Assembly (NCBI GenBank): GCA_002337605.1
Contig: DDGL01000014.1
Span: 321,827 to 385,826 of the forward strand
Direction: 5' to 3'
Source of the DNA: Flavobacteriaceae bacterium UBA1903
Lineage (GTDB): Bacteria; Bacteroidota; Bacteroidia; Flavobacteriales; Flavobacteriaceae
DNA: 64,000 bases
In this document: one piece after another, positions 34,783 through 42,870 of the stretch
Position numbering within the stretch: the first letter of the stretch is position 1
How the letters are laid out: each line of letters opens with the position of its first letter
The notes under the pieces: generated by a model
The model's input: only the letters and a program-made list of their open reading frames with translations
The model's database searches: none
What the model was told of the DNA's origin: nothing
Made by a program: the position numbers and the translations under genes

Positions 34783-34857
34783 TGTCACACTGAGCGCAGT
34801 CGAAGTGTATTAAACTTTCGCTACTTCAATTAGTCTTCGACTGCGCTCAGACTGACA
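34783..34857. repeat. Palindromic intergenic element (GAGCGCAGTCGAAG dyad)
   Basis: Arms at 34783-34805 and 34835-34857 are inverted copies (21 of 23 bases match) centred on TGAGCGCAGTCGAAG and CTTCGACTGCGCTCA. They flank a 29-bp spacer and lie just before the acyl-CoA dehydrogenase gene. This motif is familiar as a dispersed intergenic repeat of Flavobacteriia; a degenerate copy lies beside the tRNAs at 8874. Confidence 0.75.
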
Positions 34858-34876
34858 CTCGAAAAAATTCGATTCT

Positions 34877-36241
34877 ATGTCCATTTTCACAAAAATTAAA
34901 GAAACATTTTCAGTCTTAAAATCGGTTGACGTGCAGGCAATCGCCAAGCTCTCCCAAAAAATAGACTTAGGGGAGGTCATGAAAACCGTAGGTGAACTCG
35001 ACGACCGGCAGATGGCTGGTTTAATGCGCATGCTGAAAACAAAAGCCAGAAAAGGACAACACAAACTCCCCCCTATTGATGGAGATTTTTACGATCTCAG
35101 TTTAAAACTGACACCTCACCAGCGTGAAATTCAATTAAAAGTGCGTCAGTTTATGGAAAAGGAAATCAAGCCTATTGCTAATGATTACTGGAATAGAGCT
35201 GAATTTCCACACCACATCATCCCGAAAATGGCCGAACTCAACATCTGCGGCATAGCGTATGAAGGATATGGTTGCCCAAATGAAACATTTTTAATGGAAG
35301 GTATCATGGCCATGGAGCTTGCCAGAGTAGATGTTTCCATTTCTACCTTTTTTGGGGTACATAGCGGTCTGGCTATGGGCTCTATTTACCTCTGTGGAAG
35401 TGAGGAACAAAAACAGGAATGGCTCCCAAAAATGCAACGTATGGAAGCTATTGGTGCTTTTGGATTGACTGAACCCAACGTAGGATCTGCTGTAGCGGGA
35501 GGCATGGAAACCACCTGTTACAAAGAAGGTGATGAGTGGGTCCTTAACGGACAAAAAAAGTGGATTGGGAATGCCACCTTCAGTGATCTTACCATAATCT
35601 GGGCACGTGAAAAAGAAACCCACGCCGTAAAAGGGTTTATAGTGCGTACCGATAACGCTGGCTATAAAGCCGAAAAAATGGAAAACAAAATGGCACTACG
35701 TACCGTACAAAATGCGCTGATCACTTTAACCGATTGTCGTATCCCTGAAAGCGACCGACTTCAGAAATGCGATAGTTTTAAAGACACCGCCAAAGTATTA
35801 AAAATGACGCGTGCTGGCGTTGCATGGCAGGCGGTAGGTTGTGCCCGTGGCGCATATGAAAGTGCATTGAAGTACACCAAAAAACGGGAGCAGTTTGGAA
35901 AACCTATTGCAAGGTTTCAGTTAATTCAAAACCATCTTGTGGAGATGGTCGCTAACCTAACCGCCATGCAAACCATGTGTTTCAGGTTAAGTGAAATGCA
36001 GGACCAGAAAATCCTTACAGACGAACACGCCTCTTTGGCCAAAGTATTTTGTAGCATGCGTACCAGAGATGTAGTAAGCCGTGCCCGTGAAGTCATGGGA
36101 GGCAATGGTATTTTACTGGAATACGACGTAGCCCGTTTCGTAGCCGATGCCGAAGCGATTTATAGTTACGAAGGAACAAAGGAAATAAATTCATTGATCG
36201 TGGGAAGAGCCATTACGGGATATAGTGCTTTTGTTTCTTAA
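34877..36241 (+). CDS. Acyl-CoA dehydrogenase (glutaryl-CoA dehydrogenase-like)
   Basis: The 454-residue flavoenzyme has the acyl-CoA dehydrogenase layout: N-terminal helical domain from about residue 75 (LKLTPHQREIQLKVRQFME), middle strand domain (AFGLTEPNVGSAVAGGMETT; WIGNATFSDLTIIWAR) and C-terminal helices (TRAGVAWQAVGCARGAYESAL; KREQFGKPIARFQLIQ; EVMGGNGI). YEGTKEINSLIVGRAITG near the end carries the FAD/CoA-contacting region of the glutaryl-CoA dehydrogenase subgroup. The first 70 residues are an extra N-terminal extension. Substrate not certain. Confidence 0.92.
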   Translation: MSIFTKIKETFSVLKSVDVQAIAKLSQKIDLGEVMKTVGELDDRQMAGLMRMLKTKARKGQHKLPPIDGDFYDLSLKLTPHQREIQLKVRQFMEKEIKPIANDYWNRAEFPHHIIPKMAELNICGIAYEGYGCPNETFLMEGIMAMELARVDVSISTFFGVHSGLAMGSIYLCGSEEQKQEWLPKMQRMEAIGAFGLTEPNVGSAVAGGMETTCYKEGDEWVLNGQKKWIGNATFSDLTIIWAREKETHAVKGFIVRTDNAGYKAEKMENKMALRTVQNALITLTDCRIPESDRLQKCDSFKDTAKVLKMTRAGVAWQAVGCARGAYESALKYTKKREQFGKPIARFQLIQNHLVEMVANLTAMQTMCFRLSEMQDQKILTDEHASLAKVFCSMRTRDVVSRAREVMGGNGILLEYDVARFVADAEAIYSYEGTKEINSLIVGRAITGYSAFVS

Positions 36242-36438
36242 GTTGTTAGACGTCAGCAGGTAACAGACAGTTCTTACTGTTGTGAAAGGCAGGTACGAGA
36301 CACGTGCACTAACGCAGAGAGCATAAATTAAAGATTGTTTTTCTTTTTAGTTACTTTTTTATTTTAATGTTAATAAAAGTAAGCTTCCAGACACTCGCCA
36401 TAGACAAGCGCTACTTTCGGTTCTAGACCGCAAATAAT

Positions 36439-36477
36439 AAAGGCTTTTCAGAATTACTTCTGAAAAGCCTTTGTACT
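36439..36477. terminator. Bidirectional terminator between the acyl-CoA dehydrogenase gene and infB
   Basis: A perfect 15-bp stem (AAAGGCTTTTCAGAA with TTCTGAAAAGCCTTT) and loop TTAC. T-rich sequence follows on both strands (GTACTTTTTATT on plus, ATTATTTG on minus). It ends infB, 46 bp downstream of its stop, and could also serve the acyl-CoA dehydrogenase gene. Confidence 0.75.
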
Positions 36478-36517
36478 TTTTATTGCGTACTGATTTACTG
36501 AGTACTAAAACGTCTGC

Positions 36518-39325
36518 CTACTTATTTGACTTCAGCTTCTTTTTCACTGCAACTTCCTGGAAGCCTTCAATGATATCGTCTACTTGTATGTCGTTGTAGT
36601 TCTTTAACTGGATACCACAATCGTACCCTTTTGCTACTTCTTTTACATCGTCCTTGAAACGTTTTAACGATTCCAGATCACCTGTATGGATTACCACGCC
36701 TTCACGTATTAAACGAATACTGTTGTTACGGATAATCTTACCGCTGGTTACCATACAACCTGCAATAGTTCCTACTTTGGAGATCTTAAAGGTTTCTCTA
36801 ATTTCAGCAGTACCTGTGATCTCCTCTTTCATCTCCGGAGATAACATTCCTTCCATCGCGTCTTTCAAGTCGTTGATGGCTGCGTAGATAATAGAGTAGG
36901 TACGGATATCGATTTCTTCCTTATCGGCTATCTGGCGTGCATTCCCCATTGGGCGCACGTTAAATCCTATGATAATTGCATCGGAAGCAGAAGCTAACAA
37001 CACATCACTTTCGGTAATAGGTCCTACTGCTTTGTGGATAATATTTACCTGAATTTCGTCTGTAGATAGTTTTTGGAACGAGTCTGTCAAGGCTTCAACC
37101 GAACCGTCCACATCCCCTTTCAGGATAATGTTAAGCTCTTTAAAGTCTCCCAGGGCAATACGACGTCCAATTTCATCCAGAGTAATATGGCGTTGTGTCC
37201 TTACAGATTGCTCACGTTGTAACTGTGTACGTTTATTGGCAATGTCTTTTGCCTCACGCTCGTCTACAAATACATTAAACTTATCACCCGCTTGTGGCGC
37301 ACCGTCCAGTCCTAAGATAGACACTGGTGTTGATGGTCCTGCAGTTTTTACGTTGTTTCCACGCTCATCCTGCATCGCTTTAATTTTACCACTGTGTTGA
37401 CCGGCCAGTACGTAGTCTCCTATTTTAAGAGTACCTCCTTGTACCAGAATTGTGGAAACATACCCTCGACCTTTGTCTAAGAATGCTTCTACAACGGTAC
37501 CGTTGGCTAATCTGTCCGGATTTGCCTGTAGCTCTAATAATTCGGCTTCCAGCAATACTTTTTCCAGTAATTCTTTAACGCCCTCCCCTGTTTTTGCTGA
37601 AATGTCGTGGGATTGTATTTTACCACCCCAGTCTTCCACCAATAGGTTCATTTGTGCGAGTCCTTGCTTAATGTTGTCAGGATTTGCGGTAGGCTTATCT
37701 ATTTTGTTGATCGCAAATACAATAGGTACTCCAGCTGCTTGCGCGTGGCTGATCGCTTCCTTCGTTTGCGGCATAATATCGTCGTCTGCAGCCACTACAA
37801 TAATGGCAAGATCGGTAACCTGAGCACCTCTTGCACGCATTGCGGTAAAGGCCTCGTGACCTGGTGTATCTAAGAAAGCTATTTTCTGGCCTCCTTCTAA
37901 TTGTACTCCGTATGCCCCGATATGTTGTGTAATTCCTCCACTTTCTCCTGCAATTACATTCTCTTTACGAATATAATCCAGTAAGGATGTTTTACCGTGA
38001 TCTACGTGACCCATTACGGTAACAATTGGCGCACGTGCTTCTAAATCTTCCGGAGCATCCTCTTCATCAAATTTAGACTCTTCAATATCGGCTGTTATAA
38101 ATTCTACTTCGTAGCCAAACTCGTCTGCTACAATGGTAAGTGTTTCAGCATCCAGACGCTGGTTCATTGTCACCATCATTCCAAGTGACATACATGCAGA
38201 AATTACGTTAGTTACGGGAACGTCCATCATAGTAGCAACTTCACTTACGGTAACAAACTCTGTTACTTTCAACAGTTTGCTATCCAGTTCTTGTTGTGCC
38301 AGATCATCTTCTGTCTTTTGACGGTGGCTATCTCGTTTTTCACGACGGTATTTAGCTCCTTTTCCTTTAGACGATTTCCCCTGCAGTTTTTCCAGGGTTT
38401 CTCTTACCTGCTTTTGGATTTCTTCCTCGGTAGGCTCTTCTTTAGGAGTATTTGTTCTTCCTCTTCCTCTTCCTCGGTTATTACTTTGCCCTCCGCTGGT
38501 ACCAGGACCTTTACTTATACGTCTACGACGCCCACGTTTTTCTTTGTTGGCATCGGTTTTTTCTTTTTTCTTTTTCTCAGGCTTTTTGAACTGAGTAAGG
38601 TCAATTTTCTTTCCTGTGAAGTTAGGTCCGTCAAGCTTTTTATAGGTAGTTTTTACTATATCACTCCCTTTCGTAGCCTCCTGTTCTTTTGCCTCTTCTG
38701 TTGGAGGTGCAGTCTTTTCTTCAGTTTCTTTAGCTACTTCTTTTTTCGCAGTTGTCTTTTCCTCTGCCTTTTCAGTTTTAACTTCTTTTTTAGTTGCTTC
38801 TTTCTTTTCAGCAGCTTTCTTTTTTGGCTTTTCTTCTGTAGGTGCTTTTTCTGCAGCTTTCTCCTTCTTAGCCTCTTCTTTTGTTGTTTCTTTTGCTTCT
38901 TCTTTAACTTCTTCCTTAGGAGACTCTTCTTTTAGTTCCTCCTTTTTCTCTTCCTTCGCATCGGCTTTCTTAGCATCAAGGTCAATTTTACCAACCTGTT
39001 TAAGGCCTCCTAAATTGGCTTCGGCTTTTATTACTTTTCTGGCTTCGGCTTTCTGCTCTTTCTCCTCAAGTTCGCGCTCGCGCTCAATACGTAGCTCTTC
39101 CTTCTCCTTACGTTTCTCTTCGCCAACTTCTTTTGAGGCTACTTTCTTGCTCTTATCTGTTTGAAATTCTTCAAACAGCGCTTCATATTCTTCACCAGAA
39201 ATCTTGGTAGTAGGGCGTGCCTCTACCTCGTATCCCTTGGAACCTAAAAATTCCACGGCACGATCTAGCGAGATATTGAATTCGCGCAATACTTTGCTCA
39301 GCCTCATTGTTTTTGTTTCAGCCAT
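36518..39325 (-). CDS. infB: Translation initiation factor IF-2
   Basis: The 935-residue GTPase brings initiator tRNA to the small ribosomal subunit. The N-terminus (RLSKVLREFNISLDRAVEFL) is followed by a long low-complexity stretch of Lys, Glu and Ala (about residues 55-225) and a basic RGRRRR/RGRGRG region, then the G domain with GHVDHGKTSLLD near 438-449, DTPGHEAFTAMRARG and NKIDKP, and the C-terminal domains to the end. The length is large but usual for Bacteroidota, where the N-terminal spacer varies. Last gene of the rimP-nusA-infB operon, 61 bp after nusA. Confidence 0.98.
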   Translation of the reverse strand: MAETKTMRLSKVLREFNISLDRAVEFLGSKGYEVEARPTTKISGEEYEALFEEFQTDKSKKVASKEVGEEKRKEKEELRIERERELEEKEQKAEARKVIKAEANLGGLKQVGKIDLDAKKADAKEEKKEELKEESPKEEVKEEAKETTKEEAKKEKAAEKAPTEEKPKKKAAEKKEATKKEVKTEKAEEKTTAKKEVAKETEEKTAPPTEEAKEQEATKGSDIVKTTYKKLDGPNFTGKKIDLTQFKKPEKKKKEKTDANKEKRGRRRRISKGPGTSGGQSNNRGRGRGRTNTPKEEPTEEEIQKQVRETLEKLQGKSSKGKGAKYRREKRDSHRQKTEDDLAQQELDSKLLKVTEFVTVSEVATMMDVPVTNVISACMSLGMMVTMNQRLDAETLTIVADEFGYEVEFITADIEESKFDEEDAPEDLEARAPIVTVMGHVDHGKTSLLDYIRKENVIAGESGGITQHIGAYGVQLEGGQKIAFLDTPGHEAFTAMRARGAQVTDLAIIVVAADDDIMPQTKEAISHAQAAGVPIVFAINKIDKPTANPDNIKQGLAQMNLLVEDWGGKIQSHDISAKTGEGVKELLEKVLLEAELLELQANPDRLANGTVVEAFLDKGRGYVSTILVQGGTLKIGDYVLAGQHSGKIKAMQDERGNNVKTAGPSTPVSILGLDGAPQAGDKFNVFVDEREAKDIANKRTQLQREQSVRTQRHITLDEIGRRIALGDFKELNIILKGDVDGSVEALTDSFQKLSTDEIQVNIIHKAVGPITESDVLLASASDAIIIGFNVRPMGNARQIADKEEIDIRTYSIIYAAINDLKDAMEGMLSPEMKEEITGTAEIRETFKISKVGTIAGCMVTSGKIIRNNSIRLIREGVVIHTGDLESLKRFKDDVKEVAKGYDCGIQLKNYNDIQVDDIIEGFQEVAVKKKLKSNK

Positions 39326-39386
39326 AAAAATGCTTCCTTTTTTCTAACGTGTTGTAAAAGTAGTTAAAATGTGTGCTACGTTAAAA

Positions 39387-40619
39387 CTACTCTTCAAATT
39401 CTTCTTTTAATATATTCACCACTTCCTGAATGGTTTCTTCTTCCAGATCGGTACGTTTTACCAGATCTGCAATGTCTTGTTCCAGCACACTTTTCGCAGT
39501 ATCAAGTCCAATTTTCTTGAACTCGTCTATAATCCATCCGTCAATTTCATCAGAGAACTCTCTTAACTCTACATCTTCTTCAGCTCCTTCTCTCAATACA
39601 TCGATTTCAAAACCAGTGAGTTGTCCCGCCAGACGTATGTTATGTCCGCCACGACCAATTGCTTTAGAAACCTCTTCCGGCTTCAAAATTACCTCAGCTC
39701 TTTTTGTTTCTTCATTAATCTTAACTGAAGTCACTCTGGCCGGGCTTAGCGCACGTGTAATAAACAGTGTTAAATTTTCAGTGTAATTAATTACGTCAAT
39801 ATTTTCGTTCCCTAGCTCACGAACAATTCCGTGAATACGGCTTCCTTTCATCCCTACACAGGCACCTACCGGATCAATACGGTCGTCATAACTATCTACA
39901 GCTACTTTTGCCTTCTCCCCCGGAATACGTACTACTTTTTTAACTGTAATTAAACCGTCAAAAACTTCTGGGATTTCCTGCTCAAACAGTTTTTCCAAAA
40001 ATACCGGATTGGCGCGCGACATAATAATCGCAGGTTTGTTTCCTTTTAACTCTACACTTTCAATAATCCCACGTACGTTATCTCCTTTGCGGAAAAAATC
40101 TGAAGGTATTTGTTTGTCCTTCGGAAGTATGATCTCGTTTCCTTCGTCGTCCAGTAAAATTACAGCACGGTGACGGATGTGGTGTACTTCAGCAGTATAA
40201 ATCTCTCCTTCAAGGTCTTTAAACTGTTTGTAAATGATAGTATTATCGTGTTCGTGAATCTTTGAAATTAAGTTCTGGCGCAATGCCAAGATGGAACGAC
40301 GTCCCAACTGCATTAATTTTACTTCTTCTGAAACATCTTCGCCTACTTCAAAGTCATCTTCAATTTTACGAGCTTCGGTTAATGAAATTTCTTCGTTTGG
40401 ATCTTCCACTTCACCATCTGCAACTACAATTCGGTTTCTCCAAATCTCTAAATCTCCTTTGTCTGGGTTTACAATAATATCAAAATTATCGTCGCTACCA
40501 AATTTCTTTTTTAAAGCATTTCTGAATACTTCCTCAAGTATCGCCATAAGCGTTACTCTATCTATTTGCTTGTCGTCTTTAAATTCAGAAAATGAATCGA
40601 TTAATGCTAAATTTTCCAT
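39387..40619 (-). CDS. nusA: Transcription termination/antitermination protein NusA
   Basis: The 410-residue protein has the NusA N-terminal RNA-polymerase-binding domain (LIDSFSEFKDDKQIDRVTLMAILEEVFRNAL), an S1 domain (about 135-200) and two KH domains (VGACVGMKGSRIHGIVRELGNE; IGRGGHNIRLAGQLTGFEIDV). It ends in an acidic helical segment without the long C-terminal repeats of proteobacterial NusA, as is usual in this phylum. It is read 8 bp after rimP. A terminator hairpin in the operon leader offers a route for NusA to control its own synthesis. Confidence 0.98.
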   Translation of the reverse strand: MENLALIDSFSEFKDDKQIDRVTLMAILEEVFRNALKKKFGSDDNFDIIVNPDKGDLEIWRNRIVVADGEVEDPNEEISLTEARKIEDDFEVGEDVSEEVKLMQLGRRSILALRQNLISKIHEHDNTIIYKQFKDLEGEIYTAEVHHIRHRAVILLDDEGNEIILPKDKQIPSDFFRKGDNVRGIIESVELKGNKPAIIMSRANPVFLEKLFEQEIPEVFDGLITVKKVVRIPGEKAKVAVDSYDDRIDPVGACVGMKGSRIHGIVRELGNENIDVINYTENLTLFITRALSPARVTSVKINEETKRAEVILKPEEVSKAIGRGGHNIRLAGQLTGFEIDVLREGAEEDVELREFSDEIDGWIIDEFKKIGLDTAKSVLEQDIADLVKRTDLEEETIQEVVNILKEEFEE

Positions 40620-40627
40620 GGCATCTT

Positions 40628-41089
40628 TTAATTAAATTTTATCATCACTTTTGCTTCTACAATATCGTTATAAGGCACGGTCGCTTCTTTTTTTACGGTC
40701 ACCTTGCCTTTTCCTACAGGCTTTGGCTCACGGGCTTTCCACTTTAACGTTACGGCATCTTCCGTCACCTCGGTTAACTCTCCCTCTATGGTATCATTTT
40801 CAGTTGTAAGCTGCAATGACCTCCCAACATTTTTTTTATACTGTCGCACCATAGTAAGTGGTTCTGAAACACCTGCACTAAGTACCTCCAAAGAAAAATC
40901 CTGCTCTTCCCTATCTAGATTATGTTCAATAGCACGGCTCACATCCATACAGTCCTGTACAGACACCCCGTTGTCTCCATCAATAATAACACGTATCTGA
41001 TTTGCCCCCGTAATGGAAAGGTCAATCAAAAACAGATGTGGCTTTTCTGCCAGGGCTTCATTTAGTAATTTTTCTACTTCTTTTTGCAT
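40628..41089 (-). CDS. rimP: Ribosome maturation factor RimP
   Basis: The 153-residue protein assists 30S subunit maturation. Recognisable parts are LFLIDLSITGANQIRVIIDGDNGVSVQDCMDVSRAIE and YSLEVLSAGVSEPLTMVRQYKKNVGR-like text in the middle (here FSLEVLSAGVSEPL), followed by the C-terminal SH3-like domain with EGELTEVTEDAVTLKW. First gene of the rimP-nusA-infB operon, an order conserved across bacteria. Confidence 0.97.
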   Translation of the reverse strand: MQKEVEKLLNEALAEKPHLFLIDLSITGANQIRVIIDGDNGVSVQDCMDVSRAIEHNLDREEQDFSLEVLSAGVSEPLTMVRQYKKNVGRSLQLTTENDTIEGELTEVTEDAVTLKWKAREPKPVGKGKVTVKKEATVPYNDIVEAKVMIKFN

Positions 41090-41110
41090 TGTTTACAGTA
41101 AATTTGGGCT

Positions 41111-41142
41111 ATAAAAAGAGGGGACTTTTAGTGTCCCCTCTA
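41111..41142 (-). terminator. Intrinsic terminator in the leader of rimP-nusA-infB (putative attenuator)
   Basis: On the minus strand AGAGGGGAC, loop ACTAAAA, GTCCCCTCT forms a perfect GC-rich 9-bp stem followed by TTTTAT. It ends 22 bp before the rimP ATG. No gene or second transcript on the minus strand precedes it (the next gene, at 41264, is divergent), so it should lie inside the operon's own leader. Confidence 0.75.
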
Positions 41143-41165
41143 CTTATTGTGTATCAAATTCGGTG

Positions 41166-41173
41166 CAAATATA
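41166..41173 (-). promoter_or_regulatory. Putative -7 element of the rimP operon
   Basis: TATATTTG on the minus strand matches TAnnTTTG and is followed by CACC. The -33 position is only T-rich. Transcription from here would give a leader of about 70 nt that contains the hairpin at 41111-41142. Confidence 0.5.
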
Positions 41174-41263
41174 CTACAAATTTTCAGAATTAAAAAAGGA
41201 ATGTCAGCCGATTAATTTTTTGTACCTTACTGATAGCTAAACAATCTAAAAAACACTACGCAT

Positions 41264-42085
41264 ATGAAACGCATCCTTGTACCTACAGATTTTTCAACCC
41301 AGGCAGATAATGCCCTTAAAGTAGCAGCTTTAATTGCTGAAAAGAATACTGCTGAAATCTATTTAGAACATTCGCTGGACCTTCCTGGAAACCTAACTAC
41401 AGGCGATGTTACCAGAGCTAAACCAGAATCTATCTACTTTATAAAACTAGCCAATCAGAAATTTGAAAAGCTTCTAAAAAGAGACTACCTGGCTAAGATC
41501 GACATTCACGAAGCAATTGGTCACGGGGAGATTTATGACGATGTGCAACTTACCGTAAAAGATAAAGACATAGACCTTATTGTTATGGGCTCACACGGTA
41601 CTAGTGGGTTTAAAGAAATGTTTATAGGAAGTAATGCAGAAAAGGTAGTTCGTACTTCAGAAATCCCCGTACTCGTAATTAAAAACGAACACGAAACTTT
41701 TGATATTAAGGATTTTGTGTTTGCAACAGATTTTGCCGAAGAATGCCGTAAGCCTTTTGCACAAGCTCAGAAATTTGCCAAAGATGTAGGAGCAAAAATA
41801 CACTTGTTATATGTAAATGCGCCGAACGATTTTAAGACCACTGAAGAAATTAATAACATTATAAATAAATTCCTGAAAGGAACGGGCGCCGAAAATTACA
41901 CGACCAATATCTACTGCGATACAACTGTAGAAAAAGGAATATTAGGATTTGCAAGAAGTATTGGAGCGCAACTTATAGGAATGAGTACCCACGGTCGTAA
42001 AGGACTTTCACACTTTTTTAATGGTAGTATAAGTGAAGATTTGGTGAACCATGCCAAGATGCCCGTAATCACTTTTAAAATTTAA
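41264..42085 (+). CDS. Universal stress protein with two UspA domains
   Basis: The 273-residue protein consists of two UspA domains in tandem. The first starts MKRILVPTDFSTQADNALKVAA and carries the nucleotide-loop motif GSHGTSGFKEMFIGSNAEKVV; the second starts near residue 147 (DFVFATDFAEEC) and ends with STHGRKGLSHFFNGSISEDLV. The G-x2-G-x9-G(S/T) pattern is intact in the first domain, so ATP binding is plausible. A lipoprotein gene follows after 7 bp. Confidence 0.95.
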   Translation: MKRILVPTDFSTQADNALKVAALIAEKNTAEIYLEHSLDLPGNLTTGDVTRAKPESIYFIKLANQKFEKLLKRDYLAKIDIHEAIGHGEIYDDVQLTVKDKDIDLIVMGSHGTSGFKEMFIGSNAEKVVRTSEIPVLVIKNEHETFDIKDFVFATDFAEECRKPFAQAQKFAKDVGAKIHLLYVNAPNDFKTTEEINNIINKFLKGTGAENYTTNIYCDTTVEKGILGFARSIGAQLIGMSTHGRKGLSHFFNGSISEDLVNHAKMPVITFKI

Positions 42086-42092
42086 TTGTATT

Positions 42093-42743
42093 ATGACCGT
42101 TATAAAAGGCAACAAACCCAATTTATATATGCACGTTGCCACACTAATTACCGTTAGCCTAATACTATCATGCGGTTCCCCGCCAAAAGAAAAAAACAAG
42201 AATATAATTGGTCCTCCAGTAGAAGACACAACAACCCCTGTAAACATCCCAAAAGATGATTTGCCAAAACTAGAGGAACCCAAGGTACCCAAAGGAGCAG
42301 TGACCGCAAATTTTTTATCTGAGCGGGAACCTTTTTTTGCCGTAGTAGATAACGTAGACAGACGCAACGGAAGGACAACCGTTGTATTTGAAGGTGCCGC
42401 TGCCCCAAAAATTATAATTCCGGATGCCTATGGAGCAACTTTAACAACCCTTCGTTTTGATCAATTTGACCGTGACCTGCTTCTTGTTAAAGCAAAGCTG
42501 AAAGACCCCGTTTTCACAAAGCACTACCTCTATGTTTTAAGGAACAATAAGTGGAAGCTAGTTGTAAATGGCTTCTCCATACACAAGGACAACAACCCGG
42601 AAAGCCTTGACCCTATTGTGGTAGATCCAGAAAACCCCAGGAACATGAGGCGCTATTATTCTGTGTTCGATTTGGATAAGACAAGCTCAAAGGGCTACAC
42701 GTGGCGGTTGCATACGGAGAGCGTTCCAATTCTGAATAAGTAG
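42093..42743 (+). CDS. Lipoprotein of unknown function
   Basis: The 216-residue precursor has a basic N-terminus, a hydrophobic stretch and lipobox LILSC (Cys27) followed by GSPPKEKNKN. A Pro/Thr-rich linker (about 35-70) leads to a folded domain with alternating strands (FFAVVDNVDRRNGRTTVVFEGAAAPKIIIPDAYG). A second ATG at 42129 would leave no positive n-region, so 42093 is preferred. No family recognised. It lies 7 bp after the universal stress protein gene and is probably in its operon. Confidence 0.8.
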   Translation: MTVIKGNKPNLYMHVATLITVSLILSCGSPPKEKNKNIIGPPVEDTTTPVNIPKDDLPKLEEPKVPKGAVTANFLSEREPFFAVVDNVDRRNGRTTVVFEGAAAPKIIIPDAYGATLTTLRFDQFDRDLLLVKAKLKDPVFTKHYLYVLRNNKWKLVVNGFSIHKDNNPESLDPIVVDPENPRNMRRYYSVFDLDKTSSKGYTWRLHTESVPILNK

Positions 42744-42870
42744 GCTACCTATTCAACACCTCTTCCCCGGAACAGAATAGTTTTGAGGCTTTTAGTATAG
42801 ATAAATGTGCCCATATTTAAAATAAAATATATCTTGCACCAACCTACACGTTAACAAATTATCTATTAAA

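Noticed and set aside
38291..38935. A 214-codon plus-strand frame rich in Phe, Ser and Cys inside infB
   Set aside because: It is the mirror of the Lys/Glu-rich low-complexity region of IF-2.
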